From CAZGIF01 sp964526045 (GTDB lineage Bacteria; Patescibacteriota; Gracilibacteria; Absconditabacterales; Absconditicoccaceae), in NCBI GenBank assembly GCA_964526045.1, contig CAZGIF010000001.1, forward strand, positions 186,001-250,000: a stretch of 64,000 nt of DNA, given 5' to 3'. A program made the translations under genes and the position numbers. Each line of letters begins with the position of its first letter. Position 1 is the first letter of the stretch. Shown piece by piece: positions 44,432 through 55,869 of this stretch. Below the pieces are notes generated by a model. The model worked only from the letters and a program-made list of their open reading frames with translations. It ran no database searches and was not told the DNA's origin.

Positions 44432-45091
44432 ATGACACAGTTTCATTCTCGTAAAACACCTCGCGCCCAACGATACGATTATACGTCATCTGGAATGTAT
44501 TTTGTGACGGTTTGTACCAAAGATAGGGAACATTATTTTGGGGAAATTCGTAGGGATGTCCTCGTGGGGCATCCTCAAATTATATTGTCCGATATAGGGG
44601 AGATGTGCAACCACGAAATCAAACAATTAAACCAAAAAAAAACCGTCGATGTCCATGAATGGGTGGTGATGCCAAATCATGTGCATATATTGTTATGAAT
44701 GGGGTGATTTGCACAAAATATGAATGAATGATACCGTAGGGACGACCTCGCGGGTCGTCCTGAAAATGAAATGAGTTGTCCTGAAAATGAAATGGGTCGT
44801 CTTGATAATAATGATAGGATACGTCACGCGAATTATGTTAGGACACGCCAAGAGCGCGTCCCTACGGTTGTGAAACATGAAAATTATCAATGACCTACAT
44901 TGGGCCAAATCATCAATGTATTTAAATGAAACGTCACCAAATATTCCATCCAAACAGATATTCATTTTGCCCGACAATCAAGATATCATGACCATATCGT
45001 CCGTGATGAGAAGGCGTATGAAACTATTAAATATTATATACAAACCAATCCAGACAAACGAGCAGAAGATACACATTATACGAAATTTTAA
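44432..45091 (+). CDS. REP-associated tyrosine transposase (RAYT, Y1/IS200-like)
   Basis: A 219-residue Y1-family single-strand transposase. It begins RKTPRAQRYDYTSSGMYFVT then VCTKDREHYFGEI, has the metal motif WVVMPNHVHILL (HxH), and the C-terminal SRYHDHIVRDEKAYETIKYYIQTNP with the catalytic Tyr region. Between these is an unusual 50-residue insertion (about residues 93-150) made of REP-like palindromes and a tandem CPENEM repeat. About five TGA glycines are needed to keep it open. The DNA is clearly richer in G and C than its neighbours, in line with a mobile origin. Confidence 0.88.
44549..44577 (+). repeat. REP-like element 1, inside the transposase gene
   Basis: CGTAGGGATGTCC and GGGGCATCC arms around a TCGT loop. 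It encodes RRDVLVGHP in the transposase frame. Confidence 0.55.
44735..44760 (+). repeat. REP-like element 2, inside the transposase gene
   Basis: CGTAGG followed by the perfect GGACGACC / GGTCGTCC hairpin with loop TCGCG. It encodes RRDDLAGRP. A tandem repeat of TCCTGAAAATGAAATG follows. Confidence 0.65.
44840..44866 (-). repeat. REP-like element 3, inverted, inside the transposase gene
   Basis: The inverse complement carries the same CGTAGGGACGCG head and a TGTCC end. Opposite orientation to the other two copies. Confidence 0.55.
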
Positions 45092-45121
45092 TAAAACCAC
45101 CTTTATAAGCTCACAAAAAAT

Positions 45122-45877
45122 ATGCCAGACAACACGTATGTACTCCACAAAGCACACGACAGATGACATGCACAACACTGACGACTTGATAGTTTTCATA
45201 GCTTTAGTTTTGCAAACTACTATAATCCAGACAAAATGTGATTTGGTGCACTCAAAGTACTCAATGACGATCTCATAGTTGGTTGAGCGTGATTTGGTAT
45301 GCATCCCCATCAAGATATGGAAATAATAACGATTCCTACCCAATGAGTCCTCGAACACAAAGATAGCATGTGAAATACATGACGTATTTCTGTCGATGAA
45401 GTACAAGTTATGTCAGCTGGTACGTGAGTACAACATAGTGAATATAACGGATCACCAGATCAACCATGAAAGTTCTTTCAGTTGTGGATAGAAACTCGTA
45501 AAAAATGAATAACTCCAGCATACGATCAAAAAAAGTTCGATCCAAAACTTATGGAAAATACTCGACAGCTAGTGGTTTCAAATGATTGACGTGACGACAG
45601 TCTCATGATTCATCAAGATGCATTTATTAGTCGTGTAACAATAACCGCATGAGAAAGTCTTCAGTACAAAAAATATGTACCTGACACATATGTGTACGTT
45701 TTTGTTATATCATGAACTGTTCACGCTTGAGATATAGTACTCAACCAAAGAGATGCTATTTGATATTATGACACAGCAAAGATTCCTCTATTTCTTGTTT
45801 CCAAGAAATCTTGATCAGCTATCAAACTAGAGAACTGAGAAGAAACACAGCTTCTTGTTATTGAAATACCTGCATAA
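45122..45877 (+). CDS. Pirin family cupin protein (YhhW-like)
   Basis: A 251-residue bicupin. The N-terminal cupin has the metal motif GFGMHPHQDMEIITIPTQG (H-x-H...E) and SAGTGVQHSEYN with the fourth His. QLWIETRKKGITPAYDQKKF follows as in pirins. The shorter C-terminal cupin ends LLVIEIPA. Pirin-like proteins bind Fe or other metals; some are quercetin dioxygenases. Full length, many TGA glycines, one per conserved turn. Confidence 0.92.
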
Positions 45878-45989
45878 ATCTCGTCTCTTAAAGGCAAAAT
45901 CTAGAAAAAGTACATAAGCTTCTTGCTTGCAAAGATACGCACATTTTGCTATATATAAAGTATAAATAGCCTTTTAGTATGACAAAAAC

Positions 45990-46349
45990 ATGGAAGCACA
46001 AAATAATAATACAACACAAAATAAGATAACAAAAGACAAGACAACAAAAACAATCAATAAAAAACTATCTGATTATCGATTTGTAGCAAAGGCGTATGGT
46101 GCTTGATATAGTGTTACGACTCGGAAGAGCCTTTTGGCAACGCTAGCATATTCATTTTGAAATACTGCTATTTTTGTAGGTATTTTGATGTCTTTTCCTG
46201 AGTATTGGCTTGTTATATACATTATGTTTTTTGTTACAATTATAGGAGAAAATATTCTTATATACAAAATATTTAGAGAAAAATTCTTGTGATCGTTCAA
46301 ATGGAGATGGTGAGAAGATGTTCGCGATCAACTTACAAAAGTAGAATAA
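45990..46349 (+). CDS. Small membrane protein with two helices, function unknown
   Basis: A 119-residue protein. The basic Thr/Lys/Asn-rich N-terminus is followed by LLATLAYSFGNTAIFVGILM and YWLVIYIMFFVTIIGENILI as membrane segments, then a basic tail WRWGEDVRDQLTKVE. It lies 38 bases before the VTT-domain gene in the same direction. No family recognised. Confidence 0.6.
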
Positions 46350-46387
46350 CATTCACACAGAGTCAGTTTATATTTTTTTTGTATTTT

Positions 46388-46966
46388 ATGAAACAGACTA
46401 TTGATCGAAAACATATACTTCGTTCAGTTCTTATAATTATTGGATGTTTGATCGTTATACAATATCTACTAGATCTTGTGTGACAAGAACGTTTGTACGA
46501 ACGGGTTGCTACGTTATGACGATGGTGACCAGTTATTCTTATTGTTGCCAAAATAGCAAGCGCTATGTTTCCTCTCGTATGATGATGACCAATTTATATT
46601 TTGAGTATGTCGCTGTACCCACTTGTTGATGCGTTAGTGTATATGACAATATGAAACGGAATATGACTTGCGCTGTGTTACTGGATATGATACAAACGAT
46701 GAGATAGTATTGTTTGACGATTTATAGGCAAAAAGAATCTGACAACATTGCATACTGTTGCTACTCGTTTGCGTACTCCTTGATGGTTTCTATTGATTCG
46801 TATCGTCTTATTGCCTGTAGAAGACATGCTCAACTATGCAGCTGGTATGGTAAAAATGAATTTCTTTGTCTTTTGGGGTATTTCTATGTTGGTAACAACA
46901 TGAGCGATGTTTGTGTTTTTTGTGTTGCAGTATGGTGTAGCATTTTTATTTCCTTTTGGATCATAA
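46388..46966 (+). CDS. VTT/DedA-like membrane protein
   Basis: A 192-residue integral membrane protein with the VTT (SNARE-associated, TVP38/DedA) pattern: LGRWGPVILIVAKIASAMFP then GNGIGLALCYWIGYKRGD, and the motif RIVLLPVEDMLNYAAGMVKM near residue 135. This group includes lipid scramblases. The stop overlaps the next start as TAATG, so it is translationally coupled to the flavoprotein gene. Confidence 0.82.
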
Positions 46967-48222
46967 TGCGTATTGCTATTGTGTGATGATGAGCTGCTTG
47001 AATGATGTGTATGGCATGATTGGTACAAGCATGACTGTGATCTCATGTCACGTTATTCGAAAAAAACAAAGTATTGGGAGCAAAAGTTGCAATCACGTGA
47101 TGAGGAAGATGCAATGTCACAACAGGATTGTACAAAAAACAAGATATCTTACCAAAATATATTCGCGGATCGGATCGATTTTCGTATGCATACAAACAAT
47201 TTTCTGCAAAACAAACATATAAACGATTTGAACAACAATGATGTCAGCTCAAGATAGAAAAAGACATGAGAGTCTTTCCAATATCAAATAAAAGCAAAGA
47301 CGTTATAGATGTTTTTGATAACTTCGCCAGACACATAGACTGTCATTTGGGTGAATGAGTGATAGATATTAGTAAAGTTTGAGATGAGTTTATTATAGTA
47401 ACAGACAAACAAAAAGAAAAGCAAAAAGAGAAAAAAACCTACAGTTTTGACAAAGTCGTTATTTGTGTAGGAGGAAATGCATACAGACACACAGGATCTA
47501 CATGAGACTGATATACACGAGCAGAGAAATTATGACACAATGTTACTCAACTTGGTCCGTCTCTATCGAGCTTTTTGACACAAGAAACCTGGATTCATAG
47601 ATGTAGTTGAGTGAGCTTTGCTAACGCATGATTGATTCGAAAAAATGATACACAACAACAGAGCGTATCTTGACCATTTTTGTGTACGCACTTTGGGTTT
47701 TCTGGTCCAGTTGCATTTGTTTTGGCTGCGCATTGCGCATTTGAAGCAATAACAAAAGAAGAGCCTTTCTCTATTTTTTTGAAACCTGATAGTCAAAAAA
47801 GCATATCTGACTGGGATAAAATATTAGTATCGCTCTGTCACGACTACCCAAAAAAGCAAATTCAAACTGTTTTATGAAGTGTTTTACCAAAAAGCTTTGT
47901 TCAAGAACTATGTGCTATGATTGGGGAAAATTTCTGAGAACAACAAGCCTCACAAATCTCAAGAATAGATCGCCAACAGCTTGCAGGACTTTTGGGAAAT
48001 GGAATACCTTTGACATTGATTGGTCGTAGGCCATGAGACGAGTTTGTAACAGCGTGATGAGTGGCGACTACACATATCAATCCAAAAACAATGGAATCTA
48101 CTATCTGTCCGTGATTGTTTTTTGGGTGAGAAGTATTGGATATTGATGGTGTGACTGGTGGGTATAACCTACAAGTTGCTCGATCGACATGAATGCTAGC
48201 TGCACATACACTGAGTCAGTAA
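46966..48222 (+). CDS. NAD(P)/FAD-dependent oxidoreductase, HI0933/YhiN family
   Basis: A 418-residue flavoprotein. It opens with the dinucleotide-binding loop RIAIVGGGAAGMMCMAGL, followed by LGAKVAITGGGRCNVTTG, the hallmark of the HI0933 group, then KVVICVGGNAYRHTGSTGDG, THFGFSGPVAF, and a C-terminal TAGGVATTHINPKTMES and GGYNLQVARSTG. Full length. Two consecutive glycines at several places are written TGA TGA. The function of the family is poorly known. Convergent with the next gene, separated by one base. Confidence 0.93.
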
Positions 48223-48223
48223 A

Positions 48224-48955
48224 TTATTTTTTTGGAGAATTGATGTAAGGTAAAGCATAGATACTTACAACTCTTAACAAAAGTAATACAGACAATGCAG
48301 TACATACGATAGTTATTGTTTGATTTTGAGACGCAACAACTATTGCGACATATGCCCACACAACAACCAACGCAGGTTCAAACAGCTTATGACGATAGAT
48401 AACAGCACTATACAACATAGCAACAGCGATCAAACAGACCACAGGAACAATGAGATGTTCTGAAGAGAATATACCGAGTACATAAATACTAACAACTAAG
48501 AGATTTATCAAAGTTGCAACACTGATCCATCATAAATACACAAGAAAAACAGACTGTATTCGACGTTGTTCTTTGTGAATACGAAGTGTATTACACAAAT
48601 ACACCAAACTTGCCAACAAAACGAGCATACACAAAAGCGCTAGTGTAGGCGATTGACTGTGTCGAGAAACTAACCAAAGAATATTTGCAACACAAGATAC
48701 TCCATATGCGTACAATTCATTGTTTTTTAACAAATGTGGAGTACGAAATACTTTGTATATAGCTACCGCACTTATTCACATATAAATAAGACTCCAGATA
48801 CTAAATGCATATCAAGCTGGAGTAATAAGAGTGGATCGCTGATCACTTAAATCTGCAGTAGAAACTCAGAATAAAGGTCATACAACTGAATATATATTCA
48901 TAGCAATAACACATACCGTCAAAAACAACCAAAAATAAGACAAATATTTTTTCAT
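48224..48955 (-). CDS. TspO/MBR-like tryptophan-rich membrane protein
   Basis: A 243-residue membrane protein with about seven hydrophobic segments. LITPAGYAFSIWSLIYMG is typical of the TspO-like/tryptophan-rich sensory group, as are the NILWLVSRHS and VYLGWISVATLIN stretches in later helices. It is longer than classic five-helix TspO. Such proteins bind porphyrins or sterols in other organisms; the ligand here is unknown. Confidence 0.6.
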
Positions 48956-49079
48956 GCAATTGTATAAATAAGAAGTAAATATACTTTTTTATACACAAAA
49001 AACACATTTTTACAAGAATTAGTTCGATTTTTTGTACCACAATATAAATTTCTATCGCAAGTGAGAAAATCATATTAAA

Positions 49080-50036
49080 TTATACTACTATACCTGTAAG
49101 TTTATTTTTGTGCATAAAAGATAAAATATCTTCTGTCGTTCTACCAAATGAAAAAAGATGTCACACTTCATTCTTGGCAACATATTGTTGGAGACGATCA
49201 AGGTTCTTAATGGATCATACTGTTCTTATATATAAACTATGGATTGCATCAGGAAACAACTTCGCGATTTTCGTATACGTTATAACATCATTTTGTCAGG
49301 CATCTCCAATTAGTACTCGTTTTAAATGTGGATAGCTTTTTATGATTCTTGTAATTTGTGTAATTTTGTGTTGTTCTTTTTCTGATGGGCGTAAGTGTTC
49401 CCATACACTTTGGCGAGACCTCAAAAGCAGTGGTCATCTAGGCATGTTATGTTGTGAAAACAATTGTGTCAAAAAATTATATAATTGTCGCTCACTATTT
49501 GAAACATAAAAAATAGGACTAAATGGTTCATAACTATTAAGTCTTTCGAACAATAATTGAATACCTGGGAAAAGCTGTCTTTCAGAAAATGCAGTTGCAA
49601 AAAAAGTTCGAATAGTTTTTCGTTTGGAGTATGCATTACTTATCAAAATAGTATCATCAATATCACTAATAATTCATACGCTGCTTGCAGCGAAGTTATG
49701 GATAAAAGCACTTCACTCAGTTGTATATACCTGTCAATGAGTTGTATACTCAATAGAATAAGAATACCATTTACTTTGAACATCTAAATCAAAAAACTCC
49801 TTAGTAGGTATATGAATATACCAAATTCAGTCTTCATCTGTTGTTACATATCTACATCATTTGGGTGTACAGAGTTTTAGATGAGCAAAACGTAATGGTT
49901 TTGAAAAAAACGTACGAAGGTTATGCATTATAACCTGTCAAAAAGATTTTGTATTTGGAGAAGTTATTGTTCACAAAAAAACACTACCAGACAAATATGT
50001 CGTATCGTTATTTCACCATCACGTATGAGCTGTCAA
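49080..50036 (-). CDS. App1-like phosphatidate phosphatase (DUF2183, HAD-type)
   Basis: A 318-residue protein. The N-terminal domain WGNNDTTYLSGSVFLGTI leads to the HAD-like catalytic site GIISDIDDTILIS (DxDxT), then PIFYVSNSERQL (Ser motif), RQSVWEH...KEQHKITQI (Lys) and RVLIGDAGQNDVITY (acidic motif), all as in App1/DUF2183 lipid phosphatases. No ATG precedes conserved sequence; the TTG at 50036 is the best start, and ATT or ATA codons just upstream are alternatives. An ATG at about residue 40 would delete part of the N-terminal domain. Confidence 0.83.
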
Positions 50037-50188
50037 ACTAATGTTCTTGATTTTTATTGATAGTACATAAAACTAATGTAAATGTAAGGTTCTTTGATAA
50101 GTTTGCAACAAATTATAAGAACATATTGGACGAAAGAGAAATTTTAGCGTTACTAATACATCTAGAGAGTAGCCATACTTTTTTGTCA

Positions 50189-50665
50189 CTATTCAAAAAT
50201 AATTTGATACTCTACCTTCTTGCCATCAAGAACATCCAACAAAATAGGCTTTATTGCTTCGGGGACAATATTTGCTTGCAAAACTTCATCTCTACGTAAA
50301 AGCTTAATCTCATATATATTATCAGAATTTGTACGGATAGAGAATTCATCTCAGCTTCCTTTTTTAATTTCTCATAATGTATGCTTACATAGATAGAAAT
50401 AGTGAGTCGTTTTATGAAATTTAGATACAACTGTACTGATATGTTTCTTTACATAAACATCAGAATTTACTTCTTCTATCATCTCCCTTTTTAAAGCTTG
50501 TTTTTTGTCTTCCTCAGGTTCTACACCTCCTCATGGAACGACATAGTACTTTCTTCACATCTTTTCCCTATAGATAAGGACAACTGCATCTTCATTTTCT
50601 GTTTTTATCAGCATTATACCACGAACACTTTCTTTAAATCACTTATAAGAAAGCTTATCTATCAT
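50189..50665 (-). CDS. NUDIX hydrolase
   Basis: A 158-residue protein with a complete Nudix box: GGGVEPEEDKKQALKREMIE followed by EV, matching GX5EX7REUXEEXGU apart from the last Gly. The N-terminal strand RGIMLIKTENEDAVVLIYRE and the following YYVVPGG fit the fold. It removes nucleoside diphosphate-linked groups; the substrate is not evident. Downstream of the S24 peptidase gene in the same direction with a 30-base gap. Confidence 0.9.
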
Positions 50666-50695
50666 TTTTTACGTAAAAGAAGTAAAAATGTTTTA

Positions 50696-51160
50696 TTAAA
50701 ATTCTTTTACTATCTTTTTTACATATCAAATCGTTTGAATCTCATCAGCTGGCAGAATTTCCATCGGATCAAAGTCTTTATTGATTGATTTCAAATACCA
50801 TTTATTGGTCAGACGAATAAGTTTTTTTAGTTTCGGGATGTCATTATGAATAACGAGAACATGAGCTCACTCATCATATGATCCATCTCGAGACTTTATC
50901 AACACAAGACTTCATTCTGGTACATCAGGTTCCATAGAACGTCACTGTGTCTGCATAAAAAAGTATCCATCTCTCGATGTATTTCACAATAATTCTCACG
51001 GATACGGTAAAGACTCAATTGGCTCATCAGAAAAACGAGCGTGTCCATCATGACCACATTGTACTGATCAATATAAAGGTAATGTATAAAGTACTCAAGA
51101 CATATCACAAGGAATTCGTGTACCGTTTACAAAATAATGAAGTCAAGAAGTTGTTGTCAT
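50696..51160 (-). CDS. S24 (LexA-like) peptidase domain protein
   Basis: A 154-residue protein with the LexA/UmuD-type self-cleavage fold: catalytic Ser in FMQTQGRSMEPDVPEGSLVL and catalytic Lys in DIPKLKKLIRLTNKWY. The N-terminal 50 residues lack an obvious helix-turn-helix and carry MTTTSGLHYFVNGTRIPCD, so it is more like UmuD or a phage-type S24 peptidase than full LexA. A stress-triggered autoprotease is inferred. Confidence 0.8.
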
Positions 51161-51253
51161 ATTCCACAAGAAAAATAAATACTCTTTTTTCTTTATAAGA
51201 ACATATATTCTTTTTACAAGTGAAATTTATTATTTTTTGCACATTAACTTAAA

Positions 51254-52771
51254 CTATACTACCACGAAGTTTTGTGATGTACTAGAAACATCACAACATA
51301 AAGCAATATTAGCGTAAATAACCTTTGCAAATGGTAAAACAGTTCGCATACCATAAATCGACTGACAATAAAAATGCCAATGTTCTTCTGAAATAAACGC
51401 CTTATGTTCATTTTTTAATGAAAAATATCCTTGAGAGATAAGACTTTGTGCAAGATAAAATCAAGTTTTTTTATCATAAAGTTCATACAGAGCAATCAAA
51501 AAAAACTCTTTGTCTTTTGAAGAAAAAATATTATGTAAAAAAGCACTCGCATCATCCGATCGCATACCATTATTGACGTTTTTAAGAATTTGTTCTTTGT
51601 ATATTCTAATCTTACTATACTCTTCAGAAGATGGCTGCTTATTTAAACGGAACTGAATTTTAGATAAATTATCGACAACATATAAAAGTAGTTTGGCAAT
51701 CAAAGTATGATAAATATCAAGATTATATAGCTGGCTCGATTCACGTTCTGCTTTCGATTGTTCTTGTTTATATCGGTTTTGTACATACTGTGCTATAATA
51801 GTATTTGCTTCTTGAGATGTAGCAATATCTGGAGTATAATGCTGACCTAGTTTCTTTCTTAAATCTCAAAGTGCAAAATGATGTTGAGCGATAGCAGCAA
51901 CTAATCATTGTGCTTCTTTGACAGAAAAACCATCTTCATCATGATTGTCCGTACAGAGAGAGTTTATATATGTTTGTAAAGTATCAGATGTAGCAGTCGC
52001 TATATTTTGACGTACTTTGTCACCTTGAAAATAAGACATATCTCATTGTAAATATGCTGCTCAGATTGATTCATGATCGGTATGACATGCTACGATATCG
52101 CTAGATTCGCCATTGTCATTGTCATTGTCATTTACTTTGAGTTTTCTGTCGTATTTGCCGATATCATGCAACAATAATCATAACACAGCAACGTCACATC
52201 ATATAGCTCATCGTAGTGTTTGTATTGTTTCCCATTCTTTACCCATACCTAGTCGAGTAACTCGAAGCTTCAATCTAGCAAAACTCTCAGCAACTTTTTT
52301 GTTATGATCAAGAATAGAAAATTCATGAAACATTGGTGCATTATTCCATCGGCTCTCAACACCATACAACGTGTCAGTTAACATTTTTTGTGTACGTAAA
52401 GAGAGAGGAAAGTCTTCATCAGAAGAAATGCGAGTCTTTCACAAATTATCTAAGTGCAAAATAATATCGCGAAGTGCAAAGTAAATAGCTTTGTGGGTCG
52501 TGAAAATTGAGGCAGATGGGCTAGCGGTAATTTTTCTATTAGAATCAAGATTAAGTAGTAGATCTTCTTCCAATGTAACAATTTGTTGTGTATAGATATC
52601 AGTAAGTTTTCTTTTTTGTTGATCTAATGACAAAAGAGGAGAGATTTGATGCACATGAAAACACTTACTTAACTCGTCAGAAGAAAGAGAATTAACATAC
52701 AAAATAGCGCGTGCTTGTAGTCATATGTTTTTTTGTGTAGGAAAAATGGCTGTCTTGTGTGCAGACATCAT
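51254..52771 (-). CDS. HD-domain phosphohydrolase, long form
   Basis: A 505-residue soluble protein. The N-terminal 170 residues are helical. The HD core begins near HEFSILDHNKKVAESFARLKL and shows VAVLGLLLHDIGKYDRK (HD metal pair), ACHTDHESIGAAYL and AAIAQHHFALGDL as following ligand histidines. A DN-repeat (three GACAAT units at about 52113-52135) lies in the HD loop. The C-terminal helical region is unknown. A general HD phosphodiesterase or nucleotidase; substrate unclear. Two adjacent ATG codons begin the gene. Confidence 0.75.
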
Positions 52772-52889
52772 AACCAAAAATAATATAAAAGGAAACACGC
52801 TTCAAAAAAATCCTCTCTGCCAAAAAGGTATGATGTTTTATAATCGCTGTTAAAAGTAAGTATGAATATTCTTTTTATATTTTCAAGAA

Positions 52890-54128
52890 CTAATGAAGAT
52901 TTTGTTTGCTATATATTTTATACCAAACTGCATATATACATAGACCTATAATTGCGATTGCACCTAAGCCAACAAATGTAAAATATGTACTAGCAACATA
53001 AATACTTGTAATAAAAAGAGGAACTGACGCTCTTATGAGGGCCATGAGAGATTCATCAAGTCACATTATTTCTCACTGTTTCGACTGGTCTGTGTTTGTA
53101 CTAATGAATCATTTAAAACTAGCCATTCATAGAGAAATTCATAGTGTTACAAAAAATATACACACAAAATACAATACAGCACTAGGAACAAAAATGAATT
53201 GTAACAAACTTACTCATAAAATACCCAAGCCAGCATAAAAAACGGTAGAATTATTAAAGTACTTGAGCGCTACACGTAAAGTAACTAATTGGTGAAGCAT
53301 AAGAAAAATACCAATAAGTAAATACATTGCTCCTACTTGTGTCTCATCATATCATAAAATATCTTTTGCATATAACACAGATATTGATGTAAAGCCAGTA
53401 AATACGATTCCAAAAATTGCGTACAAAACAAAATAAGGGATAAGGAGAGGTTGTTGTTTAAGAAACAAAAACTTTTTAAAAATTTGGAGCTCAGAAAGCA
53501 ACTGCTTTGCTCAAAGAAGGCTTTTTCTTTCTTTATGTTTTTGACGTGTTTCTTGAACAAAAAGTTGTAAGAAAATCAACGCACAAACAGAAATTACTAT
53601 AGCAATAAGTACAGGAGCTTTATATCACATTCACAATCACGCCGCTCGTCCTCAAATTCAGGGTCATAAAATCATCGCCAATCAAAACATAGCACCAGTC
53701 AGACCAAAGTTTTTTGCTCTCTCGTGAGGCGCAGTAATATCTGATATATATGCATTCACAACTGAAATATTTCATCAAGTGATTCCATCCAGTATTCTAG
53801 AAAGTAATAAGACCCATAATGGAAGTGCGATTCAAAACAACATACTATGTTCTGGCAAAAATAACGCAAACAAAAATAAACACAAAGAAAAAAGAGTTCA
53901 TGCTTGACTCCATATTAACAAAGGTTTTCTACCGAAACTATCACTCAATTTACCAAATAAAGGAGATCAAAATACTTGTCACATAGAATACGTTGCCATT
54001 AACAGTCAAAAAAAGAAAGCCCCTTGTCAGTATTGTTCAACAAGAAATGGAAAAATAGGTATAAAGATTGAAAATCATAACCCATTAACAAAAGACAGTA
54101 AAAGAACTGCAAATATTTTTTTATTCAT
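52890..54128 (-). CDS. MFS transporter (TetA/DHA1-like drug efflux)
   Basis: A 412-residue 12-helix transporter. The first-half signature GLLMATYSMGQVFGSPLFGK is followed by LSDSFGRKPLLIW (motif A), then the helix 5 region SRILDGITGGNISVVNAYIS and DITAPHERAKNFGLTGAMFG, as in TetA-like DHA1 exporters. The cytoplasmic central loop is long and basic. The last cytoplasmic helix pair is normal. Substrate unknown; drug or metabolite export in exchange for protons. Confidence 0.92.
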
Positions 54129-54641
54129 ATGTCTTTATGTTTATATAAAAATTATAATTAGATTTGTTAACTAGAAATTATAATAAACTTTTATACAATT
54201 AGTAGTTCAAATTTGATTTCTAAAATCTACAGAAGATATGAATTCAAGTAATGAACATACGAATTATAAAAAAACATTCAGAATACTAGTGCAAAATAAA
54301 TGCCTTGATTTGAATGAACCATTTCTCTAGAATTCTCTAAGAAATTAGAATTCAATAAAGTAAATACATCAATTATATTATAAAGAAAATCACTGACACA
54401 ATACTAGTATAACTAGAATATCAAGTATGTTACTAGTATTCAATGCAAACTTAGACCATTCAGGCAATACAAACATACTATTACGGTTTATTTGTATAAG
54501 AATTATGTCAACAAAACATGCTATAAAAATTTGTAAAATCAAACAGTAAAATATCATCAATGATTATGATCTCGTCTTAGTGAAAAATTCTTGAGTTAAT
54601 GAAAAAAGAGTTCAGTTTATTTATTATTTGAAAACACATAA
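54129..54641. other. Gene-poor, very AT-rich stretch with short repeats
   Basis: No credible gene. Short words such as ACTAGT and GAATTC recur, for example ATACTAGTATAACTAGAATA near 54402. It may be decayed accessory DNA and may contain the MFS promoter. It ends at the acetyltransferase remnant. Confidence 0.5.
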
Positions 54642-54875
54642 TGCAACATATTTTTATTCGTGAAAGTGAATCTGATCACAACTTATGGAAACAATGATTT
54701 TTTCGGTAAAGAAATTAAAACGGTAGAAAAGATATCATTAACCGTTCGTGTAGACAACCCCCTTGCAATTAAGATGTATAAAAAGTTTTGATTTACTATA
54801 GAATGAATACTCCAAAGAGAAATGAAGATCTGAGATACGTACATAGACTTATTTACTATGTGTCTCTGGATTTAA
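54642..54875 (+). pseudogene. 3' remnant of a GNAT N-acetyltransferase gene
   Basis: A frame open from 54642 to TAA 54875 encodes the C-terminal part of a GNAT enzyme: KISLTVRVDNPLAIKMYKKF then GFTIEGILQREMKIGDTY, including the VxxxNxxAxxxYxxxGF motif. The acetyl-CoA-binding motif A and everything before it are missing, and only a GTG near 54660 could start it. Probably a truncated relic, perhaps another displaced gene end. Confidence 0.7.
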
Positions 54876-54887
54876 TAAATAATGCAT

Positions 54888-54922
54888 AAAAAAAACACAT
54901 TGAATAATCAATGTGTTTTTTT
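54888..54922 (-). terminator. Bidirectional terminator after rpsI
   Basis: AAAAACACATTGA and TCAATGTGTTTTT form a 13-pair stem with a four-base loop; A- and T-runs allow use from both strands. It closes the ribosomal operon. Confidence 0.88.
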
Positions 54923-54942
54923 GCGTATAATAAGTAGAAGTA

Positions 54943-55362
54943 TTATCTCTTTGATCGCTTTGGTCTTTTTCTAGCTTTCTTAAGACCAGGTTTTTTTCTC
55001 TCCTTAATTCTTTGATCTCTTTGTAAGAATCAATATGGCTTAAGTTGAGATCTTTTTTCCATACTTTCTTCTATAAGTGCTCTAGAAATTCATAATTGTA
55101 TAGCATCAGAAATACCCATAACTCATCCTCATTTAACAACTATAACAGCATCGTATTGATTAACTGATGTTTCTCAAAGGATTTTTAGAGGAGCAACTGC
55201 ATTATCATACAGATAAACAGCTCAACCGAAGAATTTATTCATATCTTCTTCTTTTCCACTATGGATTATAGTAAAAGAACCAGATCCAGCAGGGAATAAT
55301 TTAACTACTGCTGTAGTTGATTTTCTTCTTCATACTGCATAAAAATATTTCTTTTCTGCCAT
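54943..55362 (-). CDS. rpsI: Ribosomal protein uS9
   Basis: Small-subunit protein S9, 139 residues. It has YFYAVGRRKSTTAVVKLF at the start, DAVIVVKGGGVMGISDAIQL in the middle, GISRALIEESMEKRSQLKPY and the basic end KPGLKKARKRPKRSKR whose tail reaches the P-site tRNA. Last gene of the minus-strand ribosomal run, 23 bases after rplM. Confidence 0.97.
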
Positions 55363-55385
55363 TCAAATATACATAGTAATAAAAT

Positions 55386-55844
55386 TTATACTGAAAGTGT
55401 TTTAGGATTGAAGTGAGCATATTTATCACTTGATCCAGTGAACATCTTTAATCTTTTCATTCTTCTATCTCTTAATTTATTCTTAGGTAACATTCATCTT
55501 ACAGCAAATCGCAAAGCTTTTTCAGGATTCTTTTTCAAAAGATCTTGCAAATTTATTGATTTTACATGTCCTTTGTGACCACTATAACTATAGTATAGTT
55601 TTTGTAGCATTTTACTTCATGTCACTTGGATTTTTTCAATGTTTTGTACTACAACAAAATCTCATGCATCTCGAAAATCACAGTAATGAGCTTTTCTTTT
55701 TCATGCTAGACGATTAGCAACTTCAACTGCTAATCTTCATAAAGTAGCAACATTAGCATTTACTTCCCATCGTAGTCTGTTTTTTTCCATCCATGCAGGC
55801 TTTACCCACATAGTTTTATTCAAGTCTTCTTGAGTAAACTCCAT
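55386..55844 (-). CDS. rplM: Ribosomal protein uL13
   Basis: Large-subunit protein L13, 152 residues: WEVNANVATLGRLAVEVANR, LAGKRKAHYCDFRDAGDFVV, YYSYSGHKGHVKSI and FAVRGMLPKNKLRDRRMKRL match the family throughout. Paired with rpsI downstream, the usual L13-S9 order. Confidence 0.97.
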
Positions 55845-55869
55845 ACTAATACGTTAGTAACAAATAAAA

